In this document: piece by piece, positions 43,997 to 54,599 of the stretch
How positions within the stretch are numbered: the stretch's first letter is position 1
How the letters are laid out: the number at the start of each line of letters is the position of its first letter
Assembly: GCA_001449105.1 (NCBI GenBank)
Contig: LNIY01000081.1
Span: 1-64,000 of the forward strand
Length of the DNA: 64,000 bases
Origin: Caulobacter vibrioides
GTDB taxonomy: Bacteria; Pseudomonadota; Alphaproteobacteria; Caulobacterales; Caulobacteraceae
Direction of reading: 5' to 3'
Notes under the pieces: model-generated
Told to the model about the DNA's origin: nothing
Databases searched by the model: none
Seen by the model: the letters and a program-made list of their open reading frames with translations, nothing else
Made by a program: the position numbers and the translations under genes

Positions 43997-46042
43997 ATGA
44001 CCATGAAGAAGACTCTCCTGGCCGGCGTTTCCGCGGGCCTCCTCGTCGCCGCCGCCTCGGCCGCGCCCTCGATCGCTTCGGCGCAATCCATCGACTACGG
44101 CTCGCTCGAGCAGCTGTTCAACGAACCGGTCACCACCAGCGCCACCGGCGCCCCGCAGCGCTCGACCGAAGCGCCGGTGGACATGACCATCATCTCGGCC
44201 GCCGACATCACCCGCTCGGGCGCCGTCGACCTGCCGACCATCCTGTCGCGCGTGGCCGGCCTGGACGTCACCACCTGGGGCGCCGGCGCCGCCGACGTCA
44301 GCGTCCGCGGCTACAACCAGGCCATGTCGCCGCGCCTGCTGGTGCTGATCAACGGCCGCCAGGTCTATCTGGACCACTACGGCTACACCGCCTGGGCCAC
44401 CCTGCCCGTGCAGCTGTCGGAGATCCGCCAGATCGAGGTGGTCAAGGGCCCCAACAGCGCCCTGTTCGGCTTCAACGCCGTCAGCGGCGTGGTCAACATC
44501 ATCACCGTCAACCCGAAGTTCGACGACGCCGGCGACATCGCCGTGCGCGGCGGCAACTTCGGCTACGGCGAGGTCTCGCTGGCCAAGACCTTCAAGCTGG
44601 GCGAGCGCTTCAGCGCCCGCGTCTCGGCCGGCGCCAGCCAGAGCGACGAGTTCAAGAACACCGTCGGCGGCGTGGCCAAGAGCCAGCTGAACGATCCGGC
44701 CAAGGTCTCGGCCAACATCGACACCGTCACCCAGCTGACCGACAAGGCCGAGCTGCGGGTCGAGGGCTCGTACTCGAACGTCCAGGTCAGCGACATGCTG
44801 TCCAACTACGCCTACTCGCCCAGCAAGTACCTGACGAGCTCGCTGAAGGGCACACTGACCGCCGAGACCCAGGTCGGACAGCTGCAGTTCTCCGCCTACC
44901 AGAACGACCTGACCGCCAAGCACCTGATCCTTGGCCAGAAGGCGCGCTTCGAGAACAAGATCACGGTCGTCTCGGCCCAGGACCTGTTCAAGATCGGCGC
45001 GAAGCACACGATCCGCCTGGGCGGCGAATACCGCCACAACGAGGTCAACACCGCCCCGATCGGCGGCGCGGAGGTCAGCTACGACGTGCTGTCGGCCTCG
45101 GCGATGTGGAACTGGGCGATCAGCGACAAGCTCGCCTTCACCGCGGCCGGCCGCTACGACAGCCTGGACCTGTCGCGCGACGGCGCCTTCCCGGCCGGCT
45201 CGCCGCCGCTGGGCAACGGCTACTGGGATCGCAAGATCGAAGAGCCGTCGTGGAACCTGGGCCTGGTGTGGCGCGCCACCGCCGCCGACACCTTCAAGGC
45301 CAGCGCCGCCCGCGGCGTGCAGGTGCCGACCCTCGTGGACCTGGGCGCCCTGCAGGCCCGCGTCAGCGTCGGTCCCTACACCCTGGGCCTGGCCGGCAAC
45401 CCGACCCTGGAACCGGCGATCGTCACCAACTACCAGCTGACCTATGAGCGCGCCCTGCCGGCCATCAAGGCCCAGATCAGCGCCAAGGCCTTCATCCAGA
45501 AGACCGAGGACGTGAAGGGCCAGCCGACCTCGGCCCAGATCGACGTCGCCCCGACGCTGGTCAGCCTGCCGGTGCTGAGCTACCGCAACATCGGCGAGAG
45601 CAAGATGAACGGCTTCGAGCTGGCCGCCTCGGGCGAGTTCGGCGCCGGCTTCCGCTGGAACGCCGACTGGACCCACACCGAGGTCGACGACGAGCCGCTG
45701 GCCGGCTTCTCGCCGCTCCTGCGCTCGGCCGCCTTCGGCGCGACCACGCCGGAGAACCGCGCCAACGCCTCGCTGGGCTGGACCGGCGGCGCCTGGACGG
45801 CCGACGGCTTCGTCACCCTGGTGGGCGACCACGAGGCCTACGCCCTCTACGCCGTCGGCGCCAATCCGCGCCTGGTGAAGATCGAAAGCTACGCCGCCAT
45901 CGGCGGCCGGGTGGCCCGCAGCTTCGACCACGGCGTGACCGTGGCGATCAGCGGCCAGAACCTCGGCGACAACCGCCAGCGCCAGAGCGCCGGCCTGGAA
46001 GTCGAGCGCCGCCTGTTCCTGAGCGTCAGCAAGAGCTGGTAA
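43997..46042 (+). CDS. TonB-dependent receptor, paired with YfiR-like protein
   Basis: The 681-residue outer-membrane receptor has a signal peptide (LLAGVSAGLLVAAASAAPSIASA). The plug begins YGSLEQLFNEPVTTSATGAP and has ADITRSGAVDLPTILSRVAG, VSVRGYNQAMSPRLLVLING and EVVKGPNSALFGFNAVSGVV. A barrel ends in VERRLFLSVSKSW. The opening SLEQLF..VTTSA differs from the other receptor in this window and belongs to the group found next to YfiR-like genes. The ligand is unknown. The terminator at 46068-46095 ends the two-gene operon. Confidence 0.93.
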   Translation: MTMKKTLLAGVSAGLLVAAASAAPSIASAQSIDYGSLEQLFNEPVTTSATGAPQRSTEAPVDMTIISAADITRSGAVDLPTILSRVAGLDVTTWGAGAADVSVRGYNQAMSPRLLVLINGRQVYLDHYGYTAWATLPVQLSEIRQIEVVKGPNSALFGFNAVSGVVNIITVNPKFDDAGDIAVRGGNFGYGEVSLAKTFKLGERFSARVSAGASQSDEFKNTVGGVAKSQLNDPAKVSANIDTVTQLTDKAELRVEGSYSNVQVSDMLSNYAYSPSKYLTSSLKGTLTAETQVGQLQFSAYQNDLTAKHLILGQKARFENKITVVSAQDLFKIGAKHTIRLGGEYRHNEVNTAPIGGAEVSYDVLSASAMWNWAISDKLAFTAAGRYDSLDLSRDGAFPAGSPPLGNGYWDRKIEEPSWNLGLVWRATAADTFKASAARGVQVPTLVDLGALQARVSVGPYTLGLAGNPTLEPAIVTNYQLTYERALPAIKAQISAKAFIQKTEDVKGQPTSAQIDVAPTLVSLPVLSYRNIGESKMNGFELAASGEFGAGFRWNADWTHTEVDDEPLAGFSPLLRSAAFGATTPENRANASLGWTGGAWTADGFVTLVGDHEAYALYAVGANPRLVKIESYAAIGGRVARSFDHGVTVAISGQNLGDNRQRQSAGLEVERRLFLSVSKSW

Positions 46043-46067
46043 GCGCCGGGTTCAGGTCCGAACACGG

Positions 46068-46095
46068 AAAGGGCGGCTCGCGAGGGCCGCCCTTT
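46068..46095 (+). terminator. Terminator of the YfiR-TonB operon
   Basis: AAAGGGCGGC pairs with GCCGCCCTTT around an 8-base loop and runs into TT, 26 bases after the receptor stop. Confidence 0.85.
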
Positions 46096-46115
46096 TTCGT
46101 GCTTGCGCAAGAAGA

Positions 46116-46213
46116 CCCCCTCCGGCCCTCCGGGCCACCTCCCCCAAAGGGGGAGGATCTTGGCGCTTCAGATGCTCCCCCTCTGGGGGAGCTGTCGCGG
46201 AGCGACTGAGCGG
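46116..46213. repeat. Family A inverted-repeat pair
   Basis: CCTCCGGCCCTCCGGGCCACCTCCCCCAAAGGGGGAGG faces CTCCCCCTCTGGGGGAGCTGTCGCGGAGCGACTGAG. It is nearly the same as 1-97. It ends four bases before the stop codon of the next gene on the minus strand. Confidence 0.75.
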
Positions 46214-46217
46214 GTCT

Positions 46218-46865
46218 TCACCAGTCGCTCTTTTTCTTCTTCATCAGGGCCAGCAGGCCAGGATACGGCCCCTGCCCCGTGCGGTAGAGGCACCACTCGT
46301 CGTCCTTCTTGCAGGCGCCGTCGAAGAAGTCCTTCTTGGCCTGGTCGATCACCGCGTACATCGGCGCGTCCTTGGACTTGATCCCCAGCTTGTCGTCGCA
46401 GACCGCCCGCTCGGCCTTGGTCAGACGGTAGAGGTCGGCGTGGTTGCAGCCGCCGCCCTGGCGGGCGGCCGTGCGCAGGTCGTCGCCGCCGGGCGTGGGC
46501 GTTCCCTTCGACTTGAAGCCGGGCGGAGCCGTCGCGGCGCGCGGGGCCTCGGGCGCGGCGGGCGCCGGGGCCAGAGCGGGGGCGGTCGCGACCTGGGCCG
46601 GCGGCGGAGGCGGGACCACGGCGCGGGCGCGCGGGACCGAGGGGGCCGACGGGGCGGGCGCCGGCGCGCTCGGCGCTTCCACCCGGGGCGCGGGCGGCGG
46701 AGCGGCGTCCACCAGGTCGACGATCAGGTTCTGCTCGACCAGCGGCGGCATGATCTTGATCCCCGCCAGCAAACCGACGCCCAGCAGCACGTGCAGGCCG
46801 CTCGCCACGACCAGGGCGAGGGCGAAGGGCCTCTTTCGGCGAACTGTCGATCGCCTGCCGGCCAT
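46218..46865 (-). CDS. TonB-like N terminus with a novel Cys-containing C terminus
   Basis: The 215-residue protein has a basic start (AGRRSTVRRKRPFA), one transmembrane helix (LALVVASGLHVLLGVGLLAG) and a proline/alanine-rich spacer (about 45-130). This is the layout of TonB. The last 85 residues are not the TonB domain: they contain GGGCNHADLYRLTKAERAVC, FFDGACKKDDEWCLYRTGQG and a lysine-rich end. Five cysteines suggest disulfides in the periplasm. I do not recognise the C-terminal domain. The start ATG 46865 gives a clean membrane topology. It is a single gene, convergent with the TonB receptor. Confidence 0.75.
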   Translation of the reverse strand: MAGRRSTVRRKRPFALALVVASGLHVLLGVGLLAGIKIMPPLVEQNLIVDLVDAAPPPAPRVEAPSAPAPAPSAPSVPRARAVVPPPPPAQVATAPALAPAPAAPEAPRAATAPPGFKSKGTPTPGGDDLRTAARQGGGCNHADLYRLTKAERAVCDDKLGIKSKDAPMYAVIDQAKKDFFDGACKKDDEWCLYRTGQGPYPGLLALMKKKKSDW

Positions 46866-47021
46866 CCTGGGTCCTTGCTTGCCGACGGAACGCCCGGCGG
46901 GGCTGGAGGTATCCAGGCGATGGGGCGCGGCGATGGCGGCATTGATGCGGCGACGCAAAGAAAAAGGCCCGGCGTCGCCGCCGGGCCTCCTCATTTCGCC
47001 TTTCGGGCGAACGCTGGATCG

Positions 47022-47112
47022 AGAACCCCGCCCTTCGACAGGCTCAGGGTGAGGTTCTCTACTGCGCCCGCCTAGCCATGATCCTCATCCTGAGCTCGTC
47101 GAAGGACGAGGA
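47022..47112. repeat. Family C inverted repeat
   Basis: CCCCGCCCTTCGACAGGCTCAGGGTGAGGTT faces CCTCATCCTGAGCTCGTCGAAGGACGAGG. The first copy is at 5971-6058. It lies between the fadB-like stop and the TonB-like gene. Confidence 0.8.
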
Positions 47113-47138
47113 TCACGCAAGGTCTCTGACGTCGCGCC

Positions 47139-49322
47139 TTAGGCGGCCGCCTTCTCCTTCACGCCGAAGCGGCCGTAGAAGGTCTCGCCCTTGGCGGCCA
47201 TCTCGCGCAGCAGGGCCGGCGGGGTGAAGCGCGAGCCGTAGGCGGCGGCCAGCTGGTCGAGGGTCTCGACGAACTTGGCCACGCCCACGCCGTCGATCAG
47301 GCTGATCGGGCCGCCGGTCCAGGGCGCGAAGCCCCAGCCCAGGATGGCGCCGACGTCGGCTTCGCGCGGATCGGTGATCACGCCTTCCTCGAAGCAGCGC
47401 GCGGCCTCGACGGCCTGGCGGTACAGCAGGCGGGTGCGGATCTGCTCGATCAGCGCCTTGTCGGCGTCCTTGACGGTCACTTCGACCAGGTCGGCCAGGC
47501 CCGGCCACAGGGTCTTGGGGCCGCTTTCCGGATAGTCGTAGAAGCCCTTGCCGTTCTTGCGGCCGTAGCGGCCCAGGTCCTCGACCATCTTGGCGATGAC
47601 CGCGGTGAACGGACGCTCCTCGTACTTGTCGCCGAGGTCCTTCTTGGTCTGGACGGCGATCTTGTGCGACAGGTCCAGCGCGACGTCGTCGTGCATTTCC
47701 AGCGGACCGCGCGGCATGCCGGTGGCGCGGCCGACGTTGTCGATGATCGCCGGCGCGATGCCGTCGCTGAGCAGCTCCATGCCTTCCTGCACGAAGGTGC
47801 CGAAGCAGCGCGAGGTGTAGAAGCCGCGGCTGTCGTTGACGACGATCGGGGTCTTCTTGATCTTCAGGACGTAGTCGATCGACTTGGCCAGGGCCTCCTG
47901 GCTGGTCTTTTCGCCCATGATGATCTCGACCAGGCCCATCTTGTCGACCGGCGAGAAGAAGTGGATGCCGATGAACGAGGCCGGACGCACCGAAGCTTCG
48001 GCCAGGCCGGTGATCGGCAGGGTCGAGGTGTTGGAGCCGAAGATGGCCGTGTCGGCCAGCTGGGCCTCGGCCTTCTTCGTCACGTCGGCCTTGATGTCGC
48101 GGTTCTCGAACACGGCCTCGATGACCAGGTCCGAACCCTTGACGTTGTCGTAGTCGGCGGTCGGGTGGATGAGGGCGAGGATCGCTTCGCCCTTCTCCTG
48201 GGTCAGCTTGCCGCGCGAGACGGCCTTCTTCACCAGGCTCTCGGCGTAGCCCTTGCCCTTGTCGGCGGCTTCCTGGCTCTGGTCGATCAGCACGGTCTCG
48301 ATGCCGGCCATGGCTTGGACGTAGGCGATGCCCGCGCCCATCATGCCCGCGCCCAGCACGGCGACCTTCTTGACGTCGTAGTGCGGCACGCCGGCCGGAC
48401 GACCCGCGCCCTTGCCCAGCTCCTGCAGGGACAGGAACAGGGTGCGGATCATGCCCTTGGCCTGGGGCGTCATCAGGGTCTTGAGGAAGTAGCGGGTCTC
48501 GATGCGGATGGCCGCGTCGAACGGAACCTGCAGGCCCTCATAGACGGCCTTCATGATGTTCTGCTGGGCCGGATAGTTGCCGTAGGTGTTCTTGCGCAGC
48601 ATGGCGTTGCCCATGATGAACACCTGGGCGCCGGTCGGGGTGTAGGGGCCGCCGCCGGGGATCTTGAAGTCCTTCTTGTCCCAGGGAGCGACCGGGTCGC
48701 CCTTGGTCTTGATCCAGGTCTTGGCGGCCTCGACTTCCGTGCCGGCCGGCACGACCTCGTGCACGACCTTGAAGCCCAGGGCTTCGGCCGGCTTCATCGA
48801 CTTGCCTTCGAGCAGGTACGGCGCTGCGGCCATCACGCCCATCAGGCGCGTCAGGCGCTGGGTGCCGCCGCCGCCCGGCAGCAGGCCGACCTTGGCTTCC
48901 GGCAAACCGAGCTGCAGCTTCGGCAGGTCGGCGACCACGCGGTAGTGGGTGGCCAGCACGAATTCCAGGCCGCCGCCCAGCGCCAGGCCGTTGATGGCCG
49001 CGGCCACCGGCTTGCCGCTGGTTTCCAGCTCGCGGAAGGCCTTGTTCAGCGCGAAGCCGGCGTCGAACGCGGCTTGCAGGTCACCGCCGCCCAGGCCGCC
49101 ATTGCCGCCCAGTTCACCCAGGTCCGCGCCGGCGCAGAAGCCGGTGGTCTTGCCCGAGGTGATGACCACGCCCTTGATCTCGGCGTCGGTCTTGATGCGC
49201 TCGACCAGCTCGCCGACTTCCTTGATCACCGAGGCGGTCAGGGTGTTCATCGAACGGCCGGGGACGTCGAAGGTCACCAGGGCGATGCCGTCGCCGTCGA
49301 CCTCGATCTTGAAGTTTTCCAT
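47139..49322 (-). CDS. fadB: Enoyl-CoA hydratase / 3-hydroxyacyl-CoA dehydrogenase
   Basis: The 727-residue fused beta-oxidation enzyme has an N-terminal crotonase domain ([16 protein letters not shown] for the oxyanion hole; [34 protein letters not shown] with catalytic glutamates). A Rossmann domain near 315-490 follows ([30 protein letters not shown]). The C-terminal 3HCDH domain contains [13 protein letters not shown] and [12 protein letters not shown]. It hydrates enoyl-CoA and oxidises 3-hydroxyacyl-CoA. It is last in the MerR-led cluster, separated from the thiolase gene by 139 bp that contain a family B repeat. Confidence 0.94.
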   Translation of the reverse strand: MENFKIEVDGDGIALVTFDVPGRSMNTLTASVIKEVGELVERIKTDAEIKGVVITSGKTTGFCAGADLGELGGNGGLGGGDLQAAFDAGFALNKAFRELETSGKPVAAAINGLALGGGLEFVLATHYRVVADLPKLQLGLPEAKVGLLPGGGGTQRLTRLMGVMAAAPYLLEGKSMKPAEALGFKVVHEVVPAGTEVEAAKTWIKTKGDPVAPWDKKDFKIPGGGPYTPTGAQVFIMGNAMLRKNTYGNYPAQQNIMKAVYEGLQVPFDAAIRIETRYFLKTLMTPQAKGMIRTLFLSLQELGKGAGRPAGVPHYDVKKVAVLGAGMMGAGIAYVQAMAGIETVLIDQSQEAADKGKGYAESLVKKAVSRGKLTQEKGEAILALIHPTADYDNVKGSDLVIEAVFENRDIKADVTKKAEAQLADTAIFGSNTSTLPITGLAEASVRPASFIGIHFFSPVDKMGLVEIIMGEKTSQEALAKSIDYVLKIKKTPIVVNDSRGFYTSRCFGTFVQEGMELLSDGIAPAIIDNVGRATGMPRGPLEMHDDVALDLSHKIAVQTKKDLGDKYEERPFTAVIAKMVEDLGRYGRKNGKGFYDYPESGPKTLWPGLADLVEVTVKDADKALIEQIRTRLLYRQAVEAARCFEEGVITDPREADVGAILGWGFAPWTGGPISLIDGVGVAKFVETLDQLAAAYGSRFTPPALLREMAAKGETFYGRFGVKEKAAA

Positions 49323-49348
49323 GTGGACTAGTCCTTCAGAAATTGGGT

Positions 49349-49447
49349 CGTCATCCCGGCCGTAGCGAAGCGGAGAGCCGGGACCCAGGTGAACCGCAGT
49401 GCGCCGGCCCCTGGGTCCCGGATCGGCCTACGGCCGTCCGGGATGAC
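49349..49447. repeat. Family B inverted repeat inside the beta-oxidation cluster
   Basis: CGTCATCCCGGCCG..GAGCCGGGACCCAGG faces CCCCTGGGTCCCGG..GTCCGGGATGACG. It sits between two genes of the same direction, so it may tune transcript levels there. Confidence 0.8.
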
Positions 49448-49461
49448 GATCTGTGCTTGGA

Positions 49462-50667
<1,206 letters not shown>

Positions 50668-50691
50668 TGAATGGCTCCTTCCTGCGATCTT

Positions 50692-51183
50692 TTAAATCGT
50701 TAGCCCCAAAGGGGATTCTTTGACCGCCGGCTCGACGCGGACGTCCGTCCGCACCGAGTTGGCGATGAAACACGCGTGGTGGGCGGCCTCGTGCAGGGCC
50801 GCCAGCTTGGCTTCGTCGGGCGCCTCGCCCTCGAAGACGATGTCGGGACGAAGGGCCACATGGCTGACCCAGTGAGCGCCATGCTCGTTCCTGGTCATCG
50901 TCCCCTCGGCCTTGTCGCGATAGGCGGAGATGTAGAATCCGGCGCGACGGGCCAGGTCGAGGAAGGTCAGCATGTGGCAGGACGACAGCGCCGCCACGAA
51001 CATCTCCTCGGGGTCGACGCCCGCCGGGTCGGACCAGGGCAGCGGCACCACCGACGGCGATGCCGAGCCGAGCGCGGTGACCCCGCCGTCGAACGACAGG
51101 GTATGGGCGCGGCTGTAGCGGCCCTTGGGGAAATCCGCCCCGGCTTCCAGCTTCCACTCCACGATGGCGACGTGGGTCGACAT
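50692..51183 (-). CDS. OsmC family peroxiredoxin-like protein
   Basis: The 163-residue protein has the two active-site cysteines of the OsmC/Ohr superfamily: ALSSCHMLTFLDLARRAG and HHACFIANSVRTDV. The opening contains RAHTLSFDGGVTALGSASPSVVP. Members reduce organic (often fatty acid) hydroperoxides. It lies inside the MerR-led acyl-CoA degradation cluster, 24 bases before the thiolase gene. Protection from lipid peroxides during lipid catabolism is a sensible but inferred role. Its start is one base after the stop of the preceding small gene. Confidence 0.9.
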   Translation of the reverse strand: MSTHVAIVEWKLEAGADFPKGRYSRAHTLSFDGGVTALGSASPSVVPLPWSDPAGVDPEEMFVAALSSCHMLTFLDLARRAGFYISAYRDKAEGTMTRNEHGAHWVSHVALRPDIVFEGEAPDEAKLAALHEAAHHACFIANSVRTDVRVEPAVKESPLGLTI

Positions 51184-51184
51184 G

Positions 51185-51538
51185 CTACTTCTTCCAGCCG
51201 CCGATCGGCGACTTGTGGATCGGCGCGCAGGACAGGCCCCGCGCCGTGGCCTTGGCCGAATAGACGACGCGCTGGCCGAACTCCGGCGCGGGCAGGCGGC
51301 AGGGCGTGAAGCCCGGCGTGTTCACCGTCAGCGTCCAGGTGGCGATCTTCGAGCGCAGCAGGTTGTTGCACTGCTCGACGCCCGGCTTCAGCGGCAGGTC
51401 GAAGGCGCCGGGCTGGGGACGCTTGCCCTCCAGCTTGCCGGAGAACTGCAGCGGGCGGCGGCCCTCGGCCTTGACGCAGACCACGGCCGAACGGGCCGTA
51501 TCGTTGGGCGGCGGGGGCGGAGCGTCGGCGAACATCAT
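51185..51538 (-). CDS. Small conserved protein of unknown function in the acyl-CoA cluster
   Basis: The 117-residue product starts at an ATG (51538) whose last two bases are shared with the TGA of the upstream dehydrogenase, so translation is coupled. After a proline-rich start (DAPPPPPNDTARSAVVCVKA) come LQFSGKLEGKRPQPG, KIATWTLTVNTPGFTPCRLP and VVYSAKATARGLSCAPIHKS. Four cysteines and alternating beta-like strands are seen. There is no clear signal peptide. I recognise no family. Operon position suggests a link to acyl-CoA degradation or to the OsmC protein. Confidence 0.72.
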   Translation of the reverse strand: MMFADAPPPPPNDTARSAVVCVKAEGRRPLQFSGKLEGKRPQPGAFDLPLKPGVEQCNNLLRSKIATWTLTVNTPGFTPCRLPAPEFGQRVVYSAKATARGLSCAPIHKSPIGGWKK

Positions 51539-52701
51539 CAGAGCGTCCTCGCGATCAGCAGCTTCATGATCTCGTTGGTGCCGCCGTAGATGCGCTGGAC
51601 GCGGCTGTCCTTGTACATCCGGGCGATCGGGTACTCGTTCATGAAGCCGTAGCCGCCGAACAGCTGCAGGCAGCGGTCGACGATCTTGTTCTCCAGGTCG
51701 GTGACCCAGTACTTGGCCATCGAGGCCGTCGAGGCGTCGAGGTCGCCCTTCAGGTGGCGCTCGATGCAGTGGTTGACGAACACCTTGGCGACGGTGGCTT
51801 CGGTCTTGCACTCGGCCAGCACGAACTGGGTGTTCTGGAAGGCGATGATCGGCTTGCCGAACGCCTGGCGCTCCTTGACGTAGGCGATGGTCAGCTCCAG
51901 CGCCCGCTCGATGGTGGCCATGCCCTGCACGGCGATGTTCAGCCGCTCCTGCGGCAGCTGGGCCATCAGCTGGAAGAAGCCCTGGCCTTCCTCGGTCCCG
52001 AGCAGGTTCTCGGTGGGGATCTTCACGTCGTTGAAGAACAGTTCCGAGGTGTCCTGGGCCTCGTGGCCCAGCTTGTCGAGGTTGCGGCCGCGCTCGAAGC
52101 CCTCGGCCCCGTCGGTTTCGACGACGACCAGCGAGGTGCCGCGCGCGCCGCCGGCCGGATCGGTCTTGGCGACGACGATGATCAGGTTGGCCGTCTGGCC
52201 GTTGGTGATGAAGGTCTTGGAGCCGTTGACGACGTACTGGTTGCCGACCTTCTTGGCCGACGTCTTGACGCCTTGCAGGTCGGAGCCCGCGCCCGGCTCG
52301 GTCATGGCGATCGCGCCGACCAGCTCGCCGGTCGACAGGCGCGGCAGCCACCGCTGCTTCTGCTCCTCGGTGCCGTAGTGGAAGATGTACGGCATGACGA
52401 TGGCGTTGTGCAGGCTGGCGCCGAAGCCGTCGACGCCCTTCTTGCCCAGCTGTTCCATCAGCACGACCTCGTGGCGATAGTCGCCGCCGGAGCCGCCGTA
52501 TTCCTCGGGCGTGGAGAGGCCGAGCAGACCGGCCTCCCCCGCCTTGTTCCACATCGAGCGATCGACGCAGTGGTTCTTGCGCCAGGTCGCCACGACGTTT
52601 TCAGGCGCGTGCTCGTCGAAGAACTTGCCCACCGCGTCCTCGAAGATCGCGATGTCTTCTTCGGCCATGAAGGCGGGTTTTGCGACGTCGAGCACGCTCA
52701 T
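51538..52701 (-). CDS. Acyl-CoA dehydrogenase
   Basis: The 387-residue flavoenzyme has GAIAMTEPGAGSDLQGVKTS (FAD/substrate loop), FITNGQTANLIIVVAKTD, the helix RQAFGKPIIAFQNTQFVLAE, and the C-terminal IYGGTNEIMKLLIARTL, where the IYGGTNEI loop holds the FAD ribityl contact. The internal sequence has LFGGYGFMNEYPIARMYKD. The 387-residue size and mid-chain motifs fit short- to medium-chain or branched-chain enzymes. It starts two bases after the stop of a second, longer dehydrogenase gene. Confidence 0.93.
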   Translation of the reverse strand: MSVLDVAKPAFMAEEDIAIFEDAVGKFFDEHAPENVVATWRKNHCVDRSMWNKAGEAGLLGLSTPEEYGGSGGDYRHEVVLMEQLGKKGVDGFGASLHNAIVMPYIFHYGTEEQKQRWLPRLSTGELVGAIAMTEPGAGSDLQGVKTSAKKVGNQYVVNGSKTFITNGQTANLIIVVAKTDPAGGARGTSLVVVETDGAEGFERGRNLDKLGHEAQDTSELFFNDVKIPTENLLGTEEGQGFFQLMAQLPQERLNIAVQGMATIERALELTIAYVKERQAFGKPIIAFQNTQFVLAECKTEATVAKVFVNHCIERHLKGDLDASTASMAKYWVTDLENKIVDRCLQLFGGYGFMNEYPIARMYKDSRVQRIYGGTNEIMKLLIARTL

Positions 52702-52703
52702 GA

Positions 52704-54497
52704 TCAGAAAGCCTCCGCAGGCAGCGCCATCAGGGTCGCCGAGCCGGTCTTCAGTTTGGCCAGATGCGCCCCTGCGTCAGGCAAGACCCGCTCGATGAAA
52801 TATCGCGCGGTGGCGACCTTGGTCGTGAAGAACGGGTCGGTGGAGCCTTCGGCGATCTTGGCGTTGGCCGACTTCACCATCAGGGCCCACATGTAGGCCA
52901 GGCCCGTCAGGCCGAAGAGGTGCATGTAGTCGGTCGAGGCCGCGCCCGCGTTGTCGGGGTTCTGCAGGCCGTTCTGCATCAGCCACATGGTGCCGTCCTG
53001 CAGCTGGCCCTTGGTCGCCGCCAGGGCGTCGATGAACGGCTTCAGCTCGGCGTCGCCGTCGTTCTCGCCGACGAACTGGTCGATCTCCTGGAAGAAGGTC
53101 ATCACGCCGCGGCCGCCCTTGGCCGCCAGCTTGCGGCCGACCAGGTCGAGAGCCTGCACGCCGTTGGTGCCTTCGTAGATCAGGGCGATGCGGCAGTCGC
53201 GCAGGTACTGGCTGACCGGGAAGTGCTCGGTGAAGCCCGAGCCGCCGTGCACCTGCACCGCGTTCGAGCAGACCTGGAAGCCGCGGTCGGTCAGGTAGCC
53301 CTTCAGGACCGGCGTCAGCAGGCCCATGTAGTCCTCGGCCTTGGTGCGCACCGCTTCATCGGGGTGGCTGTGGGCCAGGTCGCCGTGCAGGGCGGTCCAG
53401 AACAGGAAGGCGCGGCCGCCTTCGATGATGGCCTTGTTTTCCAGCAGCAGGCGACGCACGTCCGGGTGGACGATGATCGGGTCGGCCGGGCCGTCGGCGT
53501 TCTTGGGGCCCGTCAGCGAGCGGCCCTGCAGGCGGTCCTTGGCGAAGGCGATGGCGGCCTGGTTGGCCGCTTCGGCCTGGGCCACGCCCTGCAGGCCGAC
53601 GCCCAGGCGGGCCTCGTTCATCATCACGAACATCAGCTTCAGGCCGCTGTTCTCTTCACCGATCAGGTAGCCCTCGGCGTCGTCGTACTGCATGACGCAG
53701 GTGGCGTTGCCGTGGATGCCCATCTTCTCTTCGAGGCCCACGCACTTGGCGCCCTCGTTGCGCGCGCCCACCGAGCCGTCGGCGTTGGGGAAGAACTTCG
53801 GCACGATGAACAGGCTGATGCCCTTCACGCCGGCCGGGGCGCCCTCGATGCGGGCCAGGACCAGGTGGACGATGTTGTCCGACATGTCGTGCTCGCCGGC
53901 GCTGATCCAGATCTTCTGGCCGGTGATCTTGTAGCTGCCGTCGCCGTTCGGAACGGCCTTGGTGCGCAGCAAACCCAGGTCCGTGCCGCAGTGCGGCTCG
54001 GTCAGGTTCATGGTGCCGGTCCACTCGCCCGTGATCATCTTGGGCAGGTAGGTCTGCTTCTGCTCGTCGGTGCCGCCGGTGTGGATGGCCGAATAGGCGC
54101 CGTGGGCCAGGCCCGGATACATCGAGAAGGCCATGTTGGCGCTGCTCGACATTTCCGAGAACGACAGGTTCACGACGTGCGGCAGGCCCTGGCCGCCGTA
54201 GGTCGGATCCGAGCCCAGGCCCGTCCAGCCGCCTTCGCACAGCGCCTTGTAGGCTTCCTTGAAGCCCGGCGGAGTGGTGACGGTGTTGGTGACCGGGTCC
54301 AGCTTGCAGCCGGTCTTGTCGCCGATGCTGTTCAGCGGGGCCAGCACCTCGCCGGTGAACTGGGCCGCGCCCTCGACGATCTGCTCGACGACGTCGATCG
54401 AGGCGTCGGCGAAGGCCGGCAGGGCGCCGTACTGCTCGATGTTGAGCACGTCGCGCAGCAGGAACATGTGATCGCGAACGGGCGGCTGATAGGTCAT
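52704..54497 (-). CDS. Long-form acyl-CoA dehydrogenase (FadE5-like, C-terminal extension)
   Basis: The 597-residue acyl-CoA dehydrogenase has the N-terminal extension of the larger family (DHMFLLRDVLNIEQYGALPA). It continues with GTMNLTEPHCGTDLGLLRTK, KIWISAGEHDM, GKNARLGVG-type segment MNEARLGVGLQGVAQAEAAN, and VHGGSGFTEHFPVSQYLRDC..IYEGTNGVQALDLVGRKL. The last 110 residues are the acyl-CoA dehydrogenase C-terminal domain. Such enzymes often act on long-chain substrates. It is the first structural gene after the MerR gene (102-bp gap). Confidence 0.94.
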   Translation of the reverse strand: MTYQPPVRDHMFLLRDVLNIEQYGALPAFADASIDVVEQIVEGAAQFTGEVLAPLNSIGDKTGCKLDPVTNTVTTPPGFKEAYKALCEGGWTGLGSDPTYGGQGLPHVVNLSFSEMSSSANMAFSMYPGLAHGAYSAIHTGGTDEQKQTYLPKMITGEWTGTMNLTEPHCGTDLGLLRTKAVPNGDGSYKITGQKIWISAGEHDMSDNIVHLVLARIEGAPAGVKGISLFIVPKFFPNADGSVGARNEGAKCVGLEEKMGIHGNATCVMQYDDAEGYLIGEENSGLKLMFVMMNEARLGVGLQGVAQAEAANQAAIAFAKDRLQGRSLTGPKNADGPADPIIVHPDVRRLLLENKAIIEGGRAFLFWTALHGDLAHSHPDEAVRTKAEDYMGLLTPVLKGYLTDRGFQVCSNAVQVHGGSGFTEHFPVSQYLRDCRIALIYEGTNGVQALDLVGRKLAAKGGRGVMTFFQEIDQFVGENDGDAELKPFIDALAATKGQLQDGTMWLMQNGLQNPDNAGAASTDYMHLFGLTGLAYMWALMVKSANAKIAEGSTDPFFTTKVATARYFIERVLPDAGAHLAKLKTGSATLMALPAEAF

Positions 54498-54599
54498 TTT
54501 AGAGCAGTCCTGATGGGTCGGGATCGGGGAGGTGGAACCAGGACCCGCCCTGCCCCGCCGGTCTTGGCGGAATCGGGCGCGTCCCTGGAATTTCGGATC

